A DNA stretch of 50,659 nt from Polyangia bacterium. GTDB taxonomy: Bacteria; Myxococcota_A; Polyangia; Nannocystales; Nannocystaceae. The stretch lies in NCBI GenBank assembly GCA_030424595.1, contig JAUHWG010000047.1:1-50659 (forward strand). Direction: 5' to 3'. Every line of letters starts with the position of its first letter. Within the stretch, counting starts at the first letter, position 1. The notes beneath the pieces are model-generated. The model was not told the DNA's origin. It ran no database searches and saw nothing but the letters and a program-made list of their open reading frames with translations. The translations under genes were made by a program, and so were the position numbers. Positions 32,951 to 41,460 of the stretch are shown piece by piece.

Positions 32951-33792
32951 GGATCGAAGATCGTCCCGAGCTCCTCGGCGAAGCGTTCTTCGACCACGGG
33001 ACCATGATCGAAGACTGCGCTGAGGATTGCACAGCGCTCGGGCTCGAGGTCGGGGGCGCAGGCCGCGTGCTCTGCGCGCAGGTCGTCCAGGTCGACGAGG
33101 CGGTCGTCGACCGGCCGGAGGGCGCGGGAGATGAGGGCGTTGGGGTGGTCCTGATCGACCGCGAGACGCTCGTCTCGATGGCAGAAGCCGCAGACCGTGA
33201 GCTGCTCGTTGTAGCGGAGGTGATCGAAGGGCTTGCCCGCCGGGATCGGCTGGAGGGCGGGCATCTCGAGCTCTCCCTTGAGGGACTCGAGCTCGCCGCG
33301 GGGTTCGCCGAACTCCAGGAGGTCGCGGCCCGTGCCGCCGGGGACGATCGACAGGATCAGCGGGCCCGAGAAGATAAAGATCCGCGGGCTGCCGGCGTCG
33401 ACGGCCGGCTGGGCGCTGATCGTGCTGGTGGTCGCGGTGATCGCCAGCGGTCGGTCGAGGCTCTGAACGACGCAGGGGACGGTGATCGGCGGGGGAAGGG
33501 CGTTCAGCAGCGCCAGCGCCTCGGCGATCGTCTGGGGTGCGCCGAGCCCCGGGGGGGCTTCGCAGCGGGCTGGGAGGACAGGGAGGGTGCCAGTGTCGGC
33601 GTCGGCGTCGGCGTCGGCGTCCGTGTCGGTGTCCGTGTCGGTGGTCGAGCTCCCGTCGGAGGTCACCTCGCTCTCGCTCGTCGGGCCCTGACTCGCCGGG
33701 TCGTCGTCGGCACAGCCCGCGGCGAGGAGGGCGAGCGCCGTCATGAGGCCGAGCGCGCCGGGGCAGCCGCGGGATGGCGTGGAGGGGCCCAT
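32947..33792 (-). CDS. Lipoprotein with a single heme-c-like motif
   Basis: The 281-residue precursor has signal GALGLMTALALLAAGC with lipobox LAAGC, then a linker of Thr-Asp and Ala-Asp repeats. The mature domain includes two strand-rich regions (ITATTSTISAQ; RIFIFSGPLILSIVPGG). One motif TVCGFCHRDER has the CxxCH heme-attachment pattern, but only one, and it may be chance. It follows the gene at 33798 by 5 nt, so the two are one operon and the products may work together at the outer membrane. No family is recognised. Its TAG stop is supplied by repeat P5. Confidence 0.7.
   Translation of the reverse strand: MGPSTPSRGCPGALGLMTALALLAAGCADDDPASQGPTSESEVTSDGSSTTDTDTDTDADADADADTGTLPVLPARCEAPPGLGAPQTIAEALALLNALPPPITVPCVVQSLDRPLAITATTSTISAQPAVDAGSPRIFIFSGPLILSIVPGGTGRDLLEFGEPRGELESLKGELEMPALQPIPAGKPFDHLRYNEQLTVCGFCHRDERLAVDQDHPNALISRALRPVDDRLVDLDDLRAEHAACAPDLEPERCAILSAVFDHGPVVEERFAEELGTIFDP
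33595..33643. repeat. Hexamer repeat encoding Asp-rich linker
   Basis: GTCGGC is repeated four times, then GTCCGT/GTCGGT alternates. On the minus strand this encodes TDTDTDTDADADADADTG, the linker after the lipobox of the lipoprotein. Confidence 0.85.
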
Positions 33793-33797
33793 GTCGA

Positions 33798-35075
33798 TCA
33801 GGGGGCGGGCTCGTAGAGCTCCCGCAGGGCGTAGAGCGAGCCGCCACGGGTCCCGAGGTAGAGGTCGTCGTTGAGGAGGGCCATCGAGACGATGTCGTCA
33901 CCCTCCAGCGGCTCGATCGTCGCCAGCTCCTCCCAGGCCGTGGCACCTTCGCTCAGGTCGTCGGTGCGGTGGAGGCTGGCCGTGCCGTCGGCGGTCTCCA
34001 TCAGCACCAGGAGGCGCTCGGGATCGGCGTCGGCGGCCCAGGTGACGAGCTCGGCGCTCTCGTCGGCGAGCGTCGGCCAGGGGCTGTCGACGATGAACTC
34101 CGGGCCCTTGACGCGGTAGCTCGCGAGGTACTTGCTGCGGCCGGGGTTGCCCGAGAAGGCCGCGATCACCATCGCCTCGCCGAGCACCACCGGCACGAGC
34201 GAGCCCGGGGGAGGGTCGCTGAGAACGTGAAACTCGCCGTCGCCGGCGTCGTCGCGGACGCTGGCGAAGTCATGGCTGCCGCTGACGAAGATCCGCGTCG
34301 GCGTCGCGCCGACGAAGTAAAAGCGCGAGAACTCGTCGGCCGCGCTCTCGCGGCGGTGGACCTCGGTCCAGCTCTCGCCGAGGTCGGTCGAGGCCATCAA
34401 GAGCGCCGGAGCGCCGGTGACAGAGCCGGTCCCGGCGTAGATCGTGTCGCCCTGGACGGCGACGTCGTAGACGTGGACCGCACCGTCGATCGGCGTGCCG
34501 ACCGTCCAGGCCTCGGCGCCGCAGTCGAGGCGGTAGATCCCGCCGATGCCCAAGTGGGCGTCGGGATCGATCGCGGGGGTGTAGAGCCGACCGGCGGCCG
34601 CCCGAAACCACAGCACCTCCTCGGTCGGCAGGATCCCGAGGTCGACGAACGACCCCTCGACGGGGTCCCAGGCGTGCATCGCGATGGGCCCGGTGTTGTC
34701 GCTGTAGTCGCCGTAGCCGAAGTGGAGGCGACCGTCGAAGGCGAAGAGGCTGCCTAGGATCTGTCCGCGGGTGGTGGGTTGGTCGGCGAGGCCTGGGATC
34801 ATCGATCGAGGGGCGACGAGCTCGAAGCGCTGCTCTCCGGGGGCGTCCGTGACGGGGACCGTGATGGGCTCGCACTCGAGTGGCAGATCGCCGGCGTCGG
34901 TGTTGGTCCCGCTGCCCGTCTCGGTGTCGGTGGCCGAGTCGCCGCCGCTGGTCCCTTGGCCTTCGCTCTGGCCTTCGCTCATCCCCGCCGGGTCGCCGCA
35001 GGCGATGAGCGCCAGGAGTGCGAGCGAGGACGGTCGGAGTTGCCGCTGTCCGGTCGAGGGCGAAGCCGAGGCCAT
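33798..35075 (-). CDS. Beta-propeller-like lipoprotein
   Basis: The ATG at 35075 gives a 425-residue precursor with signal SSLALLALIAC (lipobox LIAC) and a Gly/Ser/Thr/Asp linker. The mature part has repeated blades of the kind seen in exo-alpha-sialidase/BNR-type or YVTN propellers: GSLFAFDGRLHFGYGDYSDN, AAAGRLYTPAIDPDAHLGI, VAVQGDTIYAGTGSVTG, STDLGESWTEVHRRES (an Asp-box-like S.D.G..W), SMALLNDDLYLGTRGG. BNR Asp-boxes occur in sialidases but also in many non-enzymatic propellers. Enzyme activity is not implied. It is the first gene of a two-gene operon with the lipoprotein at 33792. Confidence 0.75.
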   Translation of the reverse strand: MASASPSTGQRQLRPSSLALLALIACGDPAGMSEGQSEGQGTSGGDSATDTETGSGTNTDAGDLPLECEPITVPVTDAPGEQRFELVAPRSMIPGLADQPTTRGQILGSLFAFDGRLHFGYGDYSDNTGPIAMHAWDPVEGSFVDLGILPTEEVLWFRAAAGRLYTPAIDPDAHLGIGGIYRLDCGAEAWTVGTPIDGAVHVYDVAVQGDTIYAGTGSVTGAPALLMASTDLGESWTEVHRRESAADEFSRFYFVGATPTRIFVSGSHDFASVRDDAGDGEFHVLSDPPPGSLVPVVLGEAMVIAAFSGNPGRSKYLASYRVKGPEFIVDSPWPTLADESAELVTWAADADPERLLVLMETADGTASLHRTDDLSEGATAWEELATIEPLEGDDIVSMALLNDDLYLGTRGGSLYALRELYEPAP

Positions 35076-35391
35076 GATCGTTGATAGCAGGGGTCGGCCT
35101 CGGCGTGCGAGCCAAGGGCGCGCAGCGATTGCACGCGCGAGCCGGTCGTCACAGGCTCGCCCCCTGGTCTCGCTGCGGCCTTCAAGGCGCCGCCGAGCAC
35201 ACCCGCTCAGGGCGGCTGCAGTGGGGGGCCCCTCACGATCCGCGGGGACATACGGCGCGCGTTGAGCCGCTGCCGCCTGGGGCAAACGGGATGATCGTCT
35301 CTGGTCGCCGCGGGCTCGGGAGTTTCACCACAGGGAGCCGGGTGCCACGCCCCTGTCTGCTCCGGCTACACTGGAGCGGAGGTTCTCGCCC

Positions 35392-37131
35392 ATGCGCTCT
35401 CGCCCCTTCGTAATGTCTCGCTCGGCAGGACTGGCGCTCGCGTCCGTCCTCGCGGTCGCCTGCGGCGACGCTGCTCTCGCGCCCTCGACCTCGGGGACAG
35501 GTTCGAGCACAGGCTCGGACACCGGCTTCGACACCGACGGGATGGACCTGGCGCTCGAGACGATCTTCTCGCTCGATCAGCTGCCGCGCTTCGACATCCG
35601 CATCAGCGACGGGGCCTACGCGGCGCTCCTCGCCGAGCCCAAGGAGTGGGTCAAGGGGACCTTTGAGTACGACGGGCAAGTCTACGACAACGTCGGGGTT
35701 CGGCTTAAGGGTAACCACTCGTTTCGGCCCCTCGGCGAGAAGGCCTCCTTCAAGGTCAAGTTCAACAAGTACATCGGCGGCGCGCGCTTCCTCGGCCTCG
35801 AGGCCCTGACCTTCAACAGCATGGTCGTCGACTCGTCGATGCTCCGCGAGTGGATCTCCTACCGCATCTTCCGCGAGCTCGGCGTCCCGGCGCCGCGGGT
35901 CGGCTATTCGCAGATCTACCTCAACGGCGAGGAGTACGGCCTCTACCTGACCATCGAGCCCTACGACGACGAGTTCCTGGAGCGGGTCTACGACGATGCC
36001 AGCGGCAACCTCTACGAGTCCGACAAGAGCGCCGATCTCGACACCAGCATCGACGCCTGGGATCAGGACGAGGGCGAGGACGAGAGCCGCGAGGATCTCA
36101 AGGCCTTCGCCGAGCTCGCGTTGGAGCCGGGGACCGCGGTCTTCTACGGCGAGAAGGCCCTCGTCGACATGCCGCGCTTCCTCGACTTCATGGCGGTCGA
36201 GACGATCGTCGGCCACTTCGACGGTCACATCGGCGGCCACAACTTCTTCATCTATCACGAGCCGACGCTGGACCTCTGGACCTACCAGCCCTGGAGCCTG
36301 GATCAGGCGCTCGCCCGTCACGTCACCCCGTACGAGCACGCTGGCTACCTCGGCTACAAGTGTCTCCACGAGGAGGTGTGCCTGATCGACTACGTCAAGG
36401 CCTCCCAGGCCGCGCTCGTCCGCTTCGCCGGGATCGACCTCATCACCGAGATCCAAAAGGCGATCCTGCTGACCGACGCGGCGATGCGCTCGGACCCGCT
36501 CAAGCCCTACAGCGCCGAGGCGGTGGAGTCCGGGCGCACGCGCTCGATCGACTACATCAGCGGTCGCGCGACCGAGCTCGCGCCGCAGCTCGACTGCCTC
36601 GTCGACGGCGAGCAGCCCGACGCCGATGACGACGGCTTCGGCCCCTGCTTTCAGGACTGCGACGAGGGAGACCCGAAGATCAACCCCGACGCGGCCGAGC
36701 TCTGCGACGGGGTCGACAACGACTGCAGCGGCTACGTCGACGACGTCCCGGCCTGCGAGTGCCCGTCGATCACCAGCGGCGGGCAGACCTTCTACCTCTG
36801 CCACAACCGGATCACCTGGCTCGACGCCCGGGACTTCTGCGCCGAGCAGGGGCACGTGCTCGCCCACTTCCAGAGCGCCGAGCAGAGCGACGAGGTCTGG
36901 GCCGCGGCTAAGGAGATCGACGGCGGCCGCTGGGCGATCGGCCTCAACGATCGGATCACCGAGAACGACTACCGCTGGCTCGACGCCAGCGAGCCGAGCT
37001 TCACGATCTGGGCCAGCGGACAGCCCGCCCACCAGCTCGACTGGTTCGACTGCGTCTTCCTCGTGGGCGGCAAGTGGTACGAGAGCAACTGTATCGAGCG
37101 GGGCTCCTTCATCTGTACGGACGCGCCCTAG
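35392..37131 (+). CDS. CotH-like kinase domain, metal-binding motif and C-type lectin domain in one lipoprotein
   Basis: The 579-residue precursor carries a lipoprotein signal (MSRSAGLALASVLAVAC; starts at 35392 or 35413). Residues ~60-400 are a CotH domain: LPRFDIRISDGAYAALL, VGVRLKGNHSFRPLGEKASF, KFNKYIGGARFLGLEALTFN, EYGLYLTIEPYDDEFLERVY, GHNFFIYHEP and PWSLD. In known CotH kinases the last motif is usually PWDxD, so one acidic residue may be lost here. Residues ~405-455 are a Ca/metal-binding motif (DADDDGFGPCFQDCDEGD then ELCDGVDNDCSGYVDD), common in myxobacteria. Residues ~460-579 form a C-type lectin fold: FYLCHNRITWLDARDFCAEQ, WAIGLNDR, and an end NCIERGSFICT. The combination suggests surface recognition of sugars with modification of a protein or glycan. 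The TAG stop comes from repeat P7. Confidence 0.85.
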   Translation: MRSRPFVMSRSAGLALASVLAVACGDAALAPSTSGTGSSTGSDTGFDTDGMDLALETIFSLDQLPRFDIRISDGAYAALLAEPKEWVKGTFEYDGQVYDNVGVRLKGNHSFRPLGEKASFKVKFNKYIGGARFLGLEALTFNSMVVDSSMLREWISYRIFRELGVPAPRVGYSQIYLNGEEYGLYLTIEPYDDEFLERVYDDASGNLYESDKSADLDTSIDAWDQDEGEDESREDLKAFAELALEPGTAVFYGEKALVDMPRFLDFMAVETIVGHFDGHIGGHNFFIYHEPTLDLWTYQPWSLDQALARHVTPYEHAGYLGYKCLHEEVCLIDYVKASQAALVRFAGIDLITEIQKAILLTDAAMRSDPLKPYSAEAVESGRTRSIDYISGRATELAPQLDCLVDGEQPDADDDGFGPCFQDCDEGDPKINPDAAELCDGVDNDCSGYVDDVPACECPSITSGGQTFYLCHNRITWLDARDFCAEQGHVLAHFQSAEQSDEVWAAAKEIDGGRWAIGLNDRITENDYRWLDASEPSFTIWASGQPAHQLDWFDCVFLVGGKWYESNCIERGSFICTDAP

Positions 37132-37283
37132 CAGCCTGTGGCAAGAGCCGCGCTCTCCAGCCCTCGTCGGCCTGCTACGCCGAAGCTCGCGGGACGGCCC
37201 AGCACAGCGGCGTCTCGTCGAAGCCAAGAGGGCCAACGAGGGCCGCGCGAGAGCACTCAGGACGCGCGCTGTGGGCGAGGTAG
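37128..37283. repeat. P-family palindromic repeat, copy P7
   Basis: It begins CTAGCAGCCTGTGGCAAGAG and contains CTCCAGCCCTCGTCGGCC, CAGCACAGCGGCGTCTCGTC, GAAGCCAAGAGGGCCAACGA and GCGCGAGAGCACTC. The right end is diverged (ends near GGTAG). The left CTAG gives the CotH-lectin gene its TAG stop. Confidence 0.8.
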
Positions 37284-37375
37284 TCGCTGCCCGTGGCGGA
37301 AGGACCGAGCGCGCGCGCGCGAGTATGCGCCGCGAATTATCAGCGCATCTCCGGCGCACTGCGTATCCTCTCAGG

Positions 37376-37702
37376 ATGTCCCAGACCCGACGACCCTCGA
37401 AGCCATGGATCCTCAGCCTCGCCCTCGGGGCCGGGGCCTCCTTTAGCATCGCCGCCTGCGGCGCGAAGGAGGCGAGCGAGATGAGCAAGTTCGCCGACCG
37501 GATGTGCGCGTGCACCGACGTCGCCTGCGCTGACAAGCTCTTCCCGGAGATCGAGAAGCTCGCGACGGCCAATGAGGGCAAAGAGGTGGTCGCCGCGGCG
37601 GCCGATCACTACAACAGCGAGATGGACAGGACCCAGAAGTGCTACGAAAAGATCTACGCGGACGCTGAGAAGGTTGAGGGGGAGAAGGCCGAGGCCGAGT
37701 AG
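37376..37702 (+). CDS. Small lipoprotein
   Basis: The ATG at 37376 gives a 108-residue precursor with signal RRPSKPWILSLALGAGASFS and lipobox IAACG. The mature part is helical and charged: MSKFADRMCACTDVACADKL, FPEIEKLATANEGKEV, ADHYNSEMDRTQKCYEKIYA. Four cysteines in a CAC..C..C spacing with a later KCYEK suggest a small disulfide-bonded helical domain; similar short Cys-rich lipoproteins are frequent in myxobacteria. The function is not known. It stands alone between P7 and a convergent gene. Confidence 0.7.
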   Translation: MSQTRRPSKPWILSLALGAGASFSIAACGAKEASEMSKFADRMCACTDVACADKLFPEIEKLATANEGKEVVAAAADHYNSEMDRTQKCYEKIYADAEKVEGEKAEAE

Positions 37703-37778
37703 GCTCGGTGCGCTGGGCACCCTCGTCGGCCGCCGGCCGCGAGGGCGCCGGCTGGCCCGCGGATCGGGAGGGCGCGGC

Positions 37779-39170
37779 TCAATACCTCCACCGCGCCGTC
37801 CAAATGCTGCTGTAGGTGTCCGAAAATTCGCCGCAGCAGATTCCATCTTCATGCCAGGCCGCCATGACGTGTCCGAGCCCGTCGGCGCCGAACCTGGGCC
37901 ACGCCTTGTAGTCCTTCCCCAGGTCGAGGGCCTGCGGCGCGCTGAAGCCTCCGGTCTTGGGGGTAAAGCGGCTCCAAAAGAGGTAGTAGTCCCAGAGAGA
38001 GTTGTCTGTCAGCTCTACGCCCACCCAAAGGACCACGGCAACGCCATCCGCCGTGACCAAGAGTTGGTGGTCCCTCGCACGTTGTCCGTACTGCGACTCG
38101 AACGCCACGGGAGGCGTCCACTCGCCGCTGTCGACGAGGAACTGGCTCGAGTAGAGGGTATCGTCCAACGTCCATACCACGAAGGCGTTGCCATCGTTGT
38201 CGAGAACGACGCGTACACCAGGCCACGGGCTGTCGCCAGCGCCTTCGAGGGCGACTGAAGCTCCCCACTCGTCGGCGCTCGCGTCGTAACGTTTCGCCCA
38301 GATCGTCGACACCTCTTCATCCTCCAGGCCGAACGCCCAGACAAACATCGCGTCGCCCGCAGGGTCTACGGCGAGGTCAGGCGCTCCATGTTCGCCCTGC
38401 ACGGGCGACTCCATGGCGACCGCCGCCCCCCAGGTGCGCGCTTTCACGTCGTAGCGCCGAACCTGGACTCCGGAGTAGTCGTTGAGGTAGTTCCAGCCCG
38501 CAAACACGTTGCCCTCAGCATCGACCGCCAAGACACCGTACCTGGTGTCCGTATCGCCTTCTAGCTCCTGAAGCCACGTGGTGTCGCCCCACCTCTGCGT
38601 CTCCGCATCGAAACGACGTACTCCAACACCATAGCCGAGGGAGCTCCACATCACGTACGCGTTCGACTCGTGGTCGATCGCAATGTCGTCCACCCGCTCG
38701 TGTTCCGCGTACTCGCTTCCCAGGCGTACGTGGGGCTCCCAGCCCCCCTCGTTTGGATTGTAGTAGCTGGCAAAGGCCCGCTCTGCTCCCTCCTCCCGGT
38801 GGATCCACGCCGCCAGCGAGCGCCCATCGTCTCCAATTTCCACCATGGGCCGGTACACTCCGAGAGCGGGCCCAATGGCGCCTGGCTCACCCCAGTCGCC
38901 CATCACCGGGTCGTAGTGGCGAGCGTAGGCCTTGTTGGTTGACGTGGACCCCTGCGCCCAGACCACAGTGGCGCGGCCGTCCGGGTGGACAGCGATGTCG
39001 GGGTTGAAGGCGTCGCCGGAGCCGTGATCGAGCCGCGTTGAGTCACCGTTGTCGGTGCGGGGGGCTGCGGGGCTACAGGCCAGGGCGCCGACGACCGTGG
39101 CCAGCGAGAGCGCCAGCGCTACGGTGGTTTTGTGCTGGTGGGCGCGCAGCGTTGAGCTCGGCGGGGTCAT
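37779..39170 (-). CDS. Beta-propeller-like repeat lipoprotein
   Basis: The start ATG at 39170 gives a 463-residue precursor with signal TTVALALSLATVVGALAC and lipobox GALAC. The mature protein is built of ~50-residue repeats with a common pattern, VDxxGNxxxVW: DIAVHPDGRATVVWAQG, VEIGDDGRSLAAWIHREE, AIDHESNAYVMWSS, AVDAEGNVFAGWNYLN, AVDPAGDAMFVWAFG, VLDNDGNAFVVWTLDD, LVTADGVAVVLWVGVE. Each is followed by a Trp-x-x-x-v-x-L segment. This is the pattern of a seven-bladed propeller. No catalytic motif is seen. It probably stays on the outer membrane. Confidence 0.8.
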   Translation of the reverse strand: MTPPSSTLRAHQHKTTVALALSLATVVGALACSPAAPRTDNGDSTRLDHGSGDAFNPDIAVHPDGRATVVWAQGSTSTNKAYARHYDPVMGDWGEPGAIGPALGVYRPMVEIGDDGRSLAAWIHREEGAERAFASYYNPNEGGWEPHVRLGSEYAEHERVDDIAIDHESNAYVMWSSLGYGVGVRRFDAETQRWGDTTWLQELEGDTDTRYGVLAVDAEGNVFAGWNYLNDYSGVQVRRYDVKARTWGAAVAMESPVQGEHGAPDLAVDPAGDAMFVWAFGLEDEEVSTIWAKRYDASADEWGASVALEGAGDSPWPGVRVVLDNDGNAFVVWTLDDTLYSSQFLVDSGEWTPPVAFESQYGQRARDHQLLVTADGVAVVLWVGVELTDNSLWDYYLFWSRFTPKTGGFSAPQALDLGKDYKAWPRFGADGLGHVMAAWHEDGICCGEFSDTYSSIWTARWRY

Positions 39171-39397
39171 CGCTGGGTAGTCTATCAGGTCAGATGGCGC
39201 GGAGTAGCCGCTTGAGCGGGCGACTCCGGCGCAAACCCTCGGCCAGGTCGTCGGATGAGGCCGCGAGCCAGCCGAGGGTCGGCGGGGGACGGCCGACCCG
39301 ATCCGAGCGCACAAAGAGCTCGCCTTGTCCGTGTGGGGCCGGCCCGGGATCGCCAGGGGCGCCGAGAAGGCCAGCTGAGCTCGTCGGCTGTCGTGGT

Positions 39398-40066
39398 TCA
39401 ACGACGGCGACGGCGGCGGAGTAGGCCGAGGAGGGGGAGCGCGAGCAGGTGGAGGAGAGCGCCTCGGTCACCGGTCGCGGTGCAGCCGCAGCCGTCTTCT
39501 TCACTGGCGCCGGCCGTGCTGGTCGCAGTGTCCGAGAGCCCTTCGGTGTCGCCTGTGGAGGCTCCTCCGGTGGTGCCTGTGGTCTCGCCGCCCGAGCCTG
39601 AGCCGCTGTCTGAGGTGCCGGCGCTCTCGCTGTCGTCGCCGGTAGTGGTCATGTCGCCGGTCGTGTCACCTGTGGTCTCGCCGCCCGTGGTGGTGCCCAT
39701 GGTGTCGGTGGTCGTCGTATCGGCCTCCAAGACGCAGTCGACGCACATCGGATCGTCGGGGTCATCGCACTCCTCACCGGCCTGGACGATACCGTCGCCG
39801 CAGATCGGCAGCGCGCAGGTGTTGCTGCACTCGTCGTCGTCGACGTCGTTGCCGTCGTCGCACTCCTCGACGCCCTCCTGGAGCACCCCGTCGCCGCAAG
39901 CGGCCTCTGTGCACGTGTTTGTGCAGGCGTCGCCGTCGACGTCATTGCCGTCGTCGCAGGCCTCGCCCTCGTGGAGGATCCCGTCGCCGCAGGCCGGGCT
40001 CGCGCAGGCGTTGGTGCACTCATCGTCGTCGACGTCGTTGCCATCGTCGCACTCCTCGACGCTTAG
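39398..40066 (-). pseudogene. Cys-rich (DUF4215-like) surface protein, 5' end lost at the integrase junction
   Basis: The visible C-terminal part has three repeats of the myxobacterial Cys-rich type (EECDDGNDVDDDECTNAC; ACDDGNDVDGDACTNTC; EECDDGNDVDDDECSNTC, each followed by a CGDG turn), a Thr/Gly/Asp-rich linker, and a MYXO-CTERM-like tail: DGCGCTATGD, hydrophobic LLHLLALPLLGLL, then six Arg. Upstream of the first repeat the frame runs into DNA that lies before the integrase start and has no signal peptide, so the 5' part is missing. Such proteins are normally several hundred residues longer and begin with a signal peptide. I infer truncation by integration of the element that carries the integrase. 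Confidence 0.75.
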
Positions 40067-40096
40067 TGCGACGTGCTCAGAATCGCGATAGCTGTC

Positions 40097-40112
40097 CAAA
40101 TTCTTGAATTTG
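40097..40112. promoter_or_regulatory. AT-rich perfect inverted repeat at the integrase junction
   Basis: CAAATTC-TT-GAATTTG lies ~30-45 bp from where the truncated gene's similarity ends and ~65 bp before the integrase. It is a candidate core site or a binding site for the recombinase or a directionality factor. Confidence 0.4.
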
Positions 40113-40147
40113 CAGGCCAATTTGGCTACCGTATTCGGGCTTGAGTT

Positions 40148-40169
40148 GGTTCGATTTTGGTTCGATTTT
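40148..40169. repeat. Two 11-bp direct repeats before the integrase start
   Basis: GGTTCGATTTT occurs twice without a gap, 6 bp before the ATG at 40176. This is a candidate arm-type binding site for the recombinase, or a promoter-proximal repeat. Confidence 0.5.
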
Positions 40170-40175
40170 GAGTGC

Positions 40176-41447
40176 ATGCCGATGGTTCGACTGACGGAGA
40201 GAGCGGTGGCACGCGCAAAGGCGCGAAAAGCCAAGTACGAGGTCTCGTGTTCGCTCCTTACGGGGTTCATGCTGCGGGTGCTTCCGAGCGGCAAGAAGGT
40301 CTACTACGTTCGCTATCGCGACGATCGGGGGAAGGATCTGCGCGTCCGACTCGGAGGGACGACGGAGCTCAGCTTTGCTGAGGCGAAGCGGCTCGCGGCG
40401 GCGAAGCTCGGGCACGCGGGGACGAGGGCGCCTACAGATACGCCGACGGATAAGCAGAGCGGGACGGATACGCAGGTCGCGAAGAAGCAACCCGCGCCGC
40501 GAGCCCCCCTCTTCCGGGATTTTGCGAGCCGATTTCTCCGTGAGTACGCAAAGACGCGGCTAAAGCCGAACACCCAGCAGCACTACCGCCGTTGCCTGAG
40601 CGCACGCCTGGTCCCCCACTTCGGCGATTACCGTCTCGATCAGATCGGCTTCGCGGATGTCGCCGGGTTCCACGCAGAGATGTCCGAGAAGCCGTACATG
40701 GCGAACAACTCTCTCGTGATCATCAGCTCGATCTACTCCCGCGCGATCGAGTGGGGCGTTCTCCCTCGGGGCTTCATGCCGCCGACGCGCGGAGTGAAGA
40801 AGTTCAAGGAGAAGTCACGAGAGCGCTTTCTGACCCCAAAGGAGAGAGCCCAGCTCGATCGCTTTCTCGATGCGGCCCTCGAGATCCCGCGCGGTGCACC
40901 AGGACACATTGCCTGGGGAGCTGTAGGCGCGATTCGACTTCTGGCCATGACCGGAATGCGGCGCACCGAGATCTGCGATCTGACGTGGGAGATGATCGAC
41001 TACCGTCACCGTTGCTTTCGGCTGCCCGAGTCGAAGACGGGTCAGAAGGTCGTGCCGGTCTCAAGCCGGGTCCTTGACCTCGTACGAGAGTGCCGGAGCA
41101 GGTGGCAGGCATGCCGCTTCAACCCGAAGCCACGTTTCGTCGTCTACTCGCGGAACGGCCGACGGTTGGAGCCGAGCTCGCTGTCTCGAACCTGGTGCAC
41201 GGGCGTCCGGGACAGGATCCCGGGGCTTGAGGGGGTTCGGCTGCATGACCTGCGGCACTCGATGGCGAGCGATGCGATCATGTCCGGGGTTCCGCTGGCG
41301 GTGGTCGGCAAGATTCTCGGTCATCGCAAGCCTGAGACGACGGCTCGGTACGCTCACATCGCGGATACCGTCTTGAATGATGCCGTTGAGATGGTGGCTG
41401 AGACCATTCACCGCAGCACGAAGACCGGCAAACGGCGGAAGAAGTAG
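40176..41447 (+). CDS. Tyrosine recombinase/integrase (phage/island type)
   Basis: From the ATG at 40176 (MPMVRLTERAVARAKARKA) the product has 423 residues. The N-terminal part is the Arm-type DUF4102-like domain (MLRVLPSGKKVYYVRYRDDR, VRLGGTTELSFAEAKRLAAA), followed by a SAM-like core-binding domain (FRDFASRFLREYAKTRLKPN) and the catalytic domain. The catalytic set is present: Arg in TGMRRTEICDLTW, Lys in ESKTGQKV, His-x-x-Arg in LHDLRHSMAS, His in LGHRKPETTARYAH, whose Tyr is the nucleophile. It resembles P4-family integrases of genomic islands, which often integrate at tRNA genes. Here the adjacent sequence is a truncated surface gene. Everything to the right looks accessory. Confidence 0.95.
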   Translation: MPMVRLTERAVARAKARKAKYEVSCSLLTGFMLRVLPSGKKVYYVRYRDDRGKDLRVRLGGTTELSFAEAKRLAAAKLGHAGTRAPTDTPTDKQSGTDTQVAKKQPAPRAPLFRDFASRFLREYAKTRLKPNTQQHYRRCLSARLVPHFGDYRLDQIGFADVAGFHAEMSEKPYMANNSLVIISSIYSRAIEWGVLPRGFMPPTRGVKKFKEKSRERFLTPKERAQLDRFLDAALEIPRGAPGHIAWGAVGAIRLLAMTGMRRTEICDLTWEMIDYRHRCFRLPESKTGQKVVPVSSRVLDLVRECRSRWQACRFNPKPRFVVYSRNGRRLEPSSLSRTWCTGVRDRIPGLEGVRLHDLRHSMASDAIMSGVPLAVVGKILGHRKPETTARYAHIADTVLNDAVEMVAETIHRSTKTGKRRKK

Positions 41448-41460
41448 AGGTTCCCGACGG

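Noticed and set aside
35233..37581. Minus-strand open frame of 782 codons opposite the CotH-lectin gene
   Set aside because: It is an antisense shadow caused by high GC at third positions; composition is Val/Leu/Asp/Gly-rich with no family motif, while the + strand has three clear domains.
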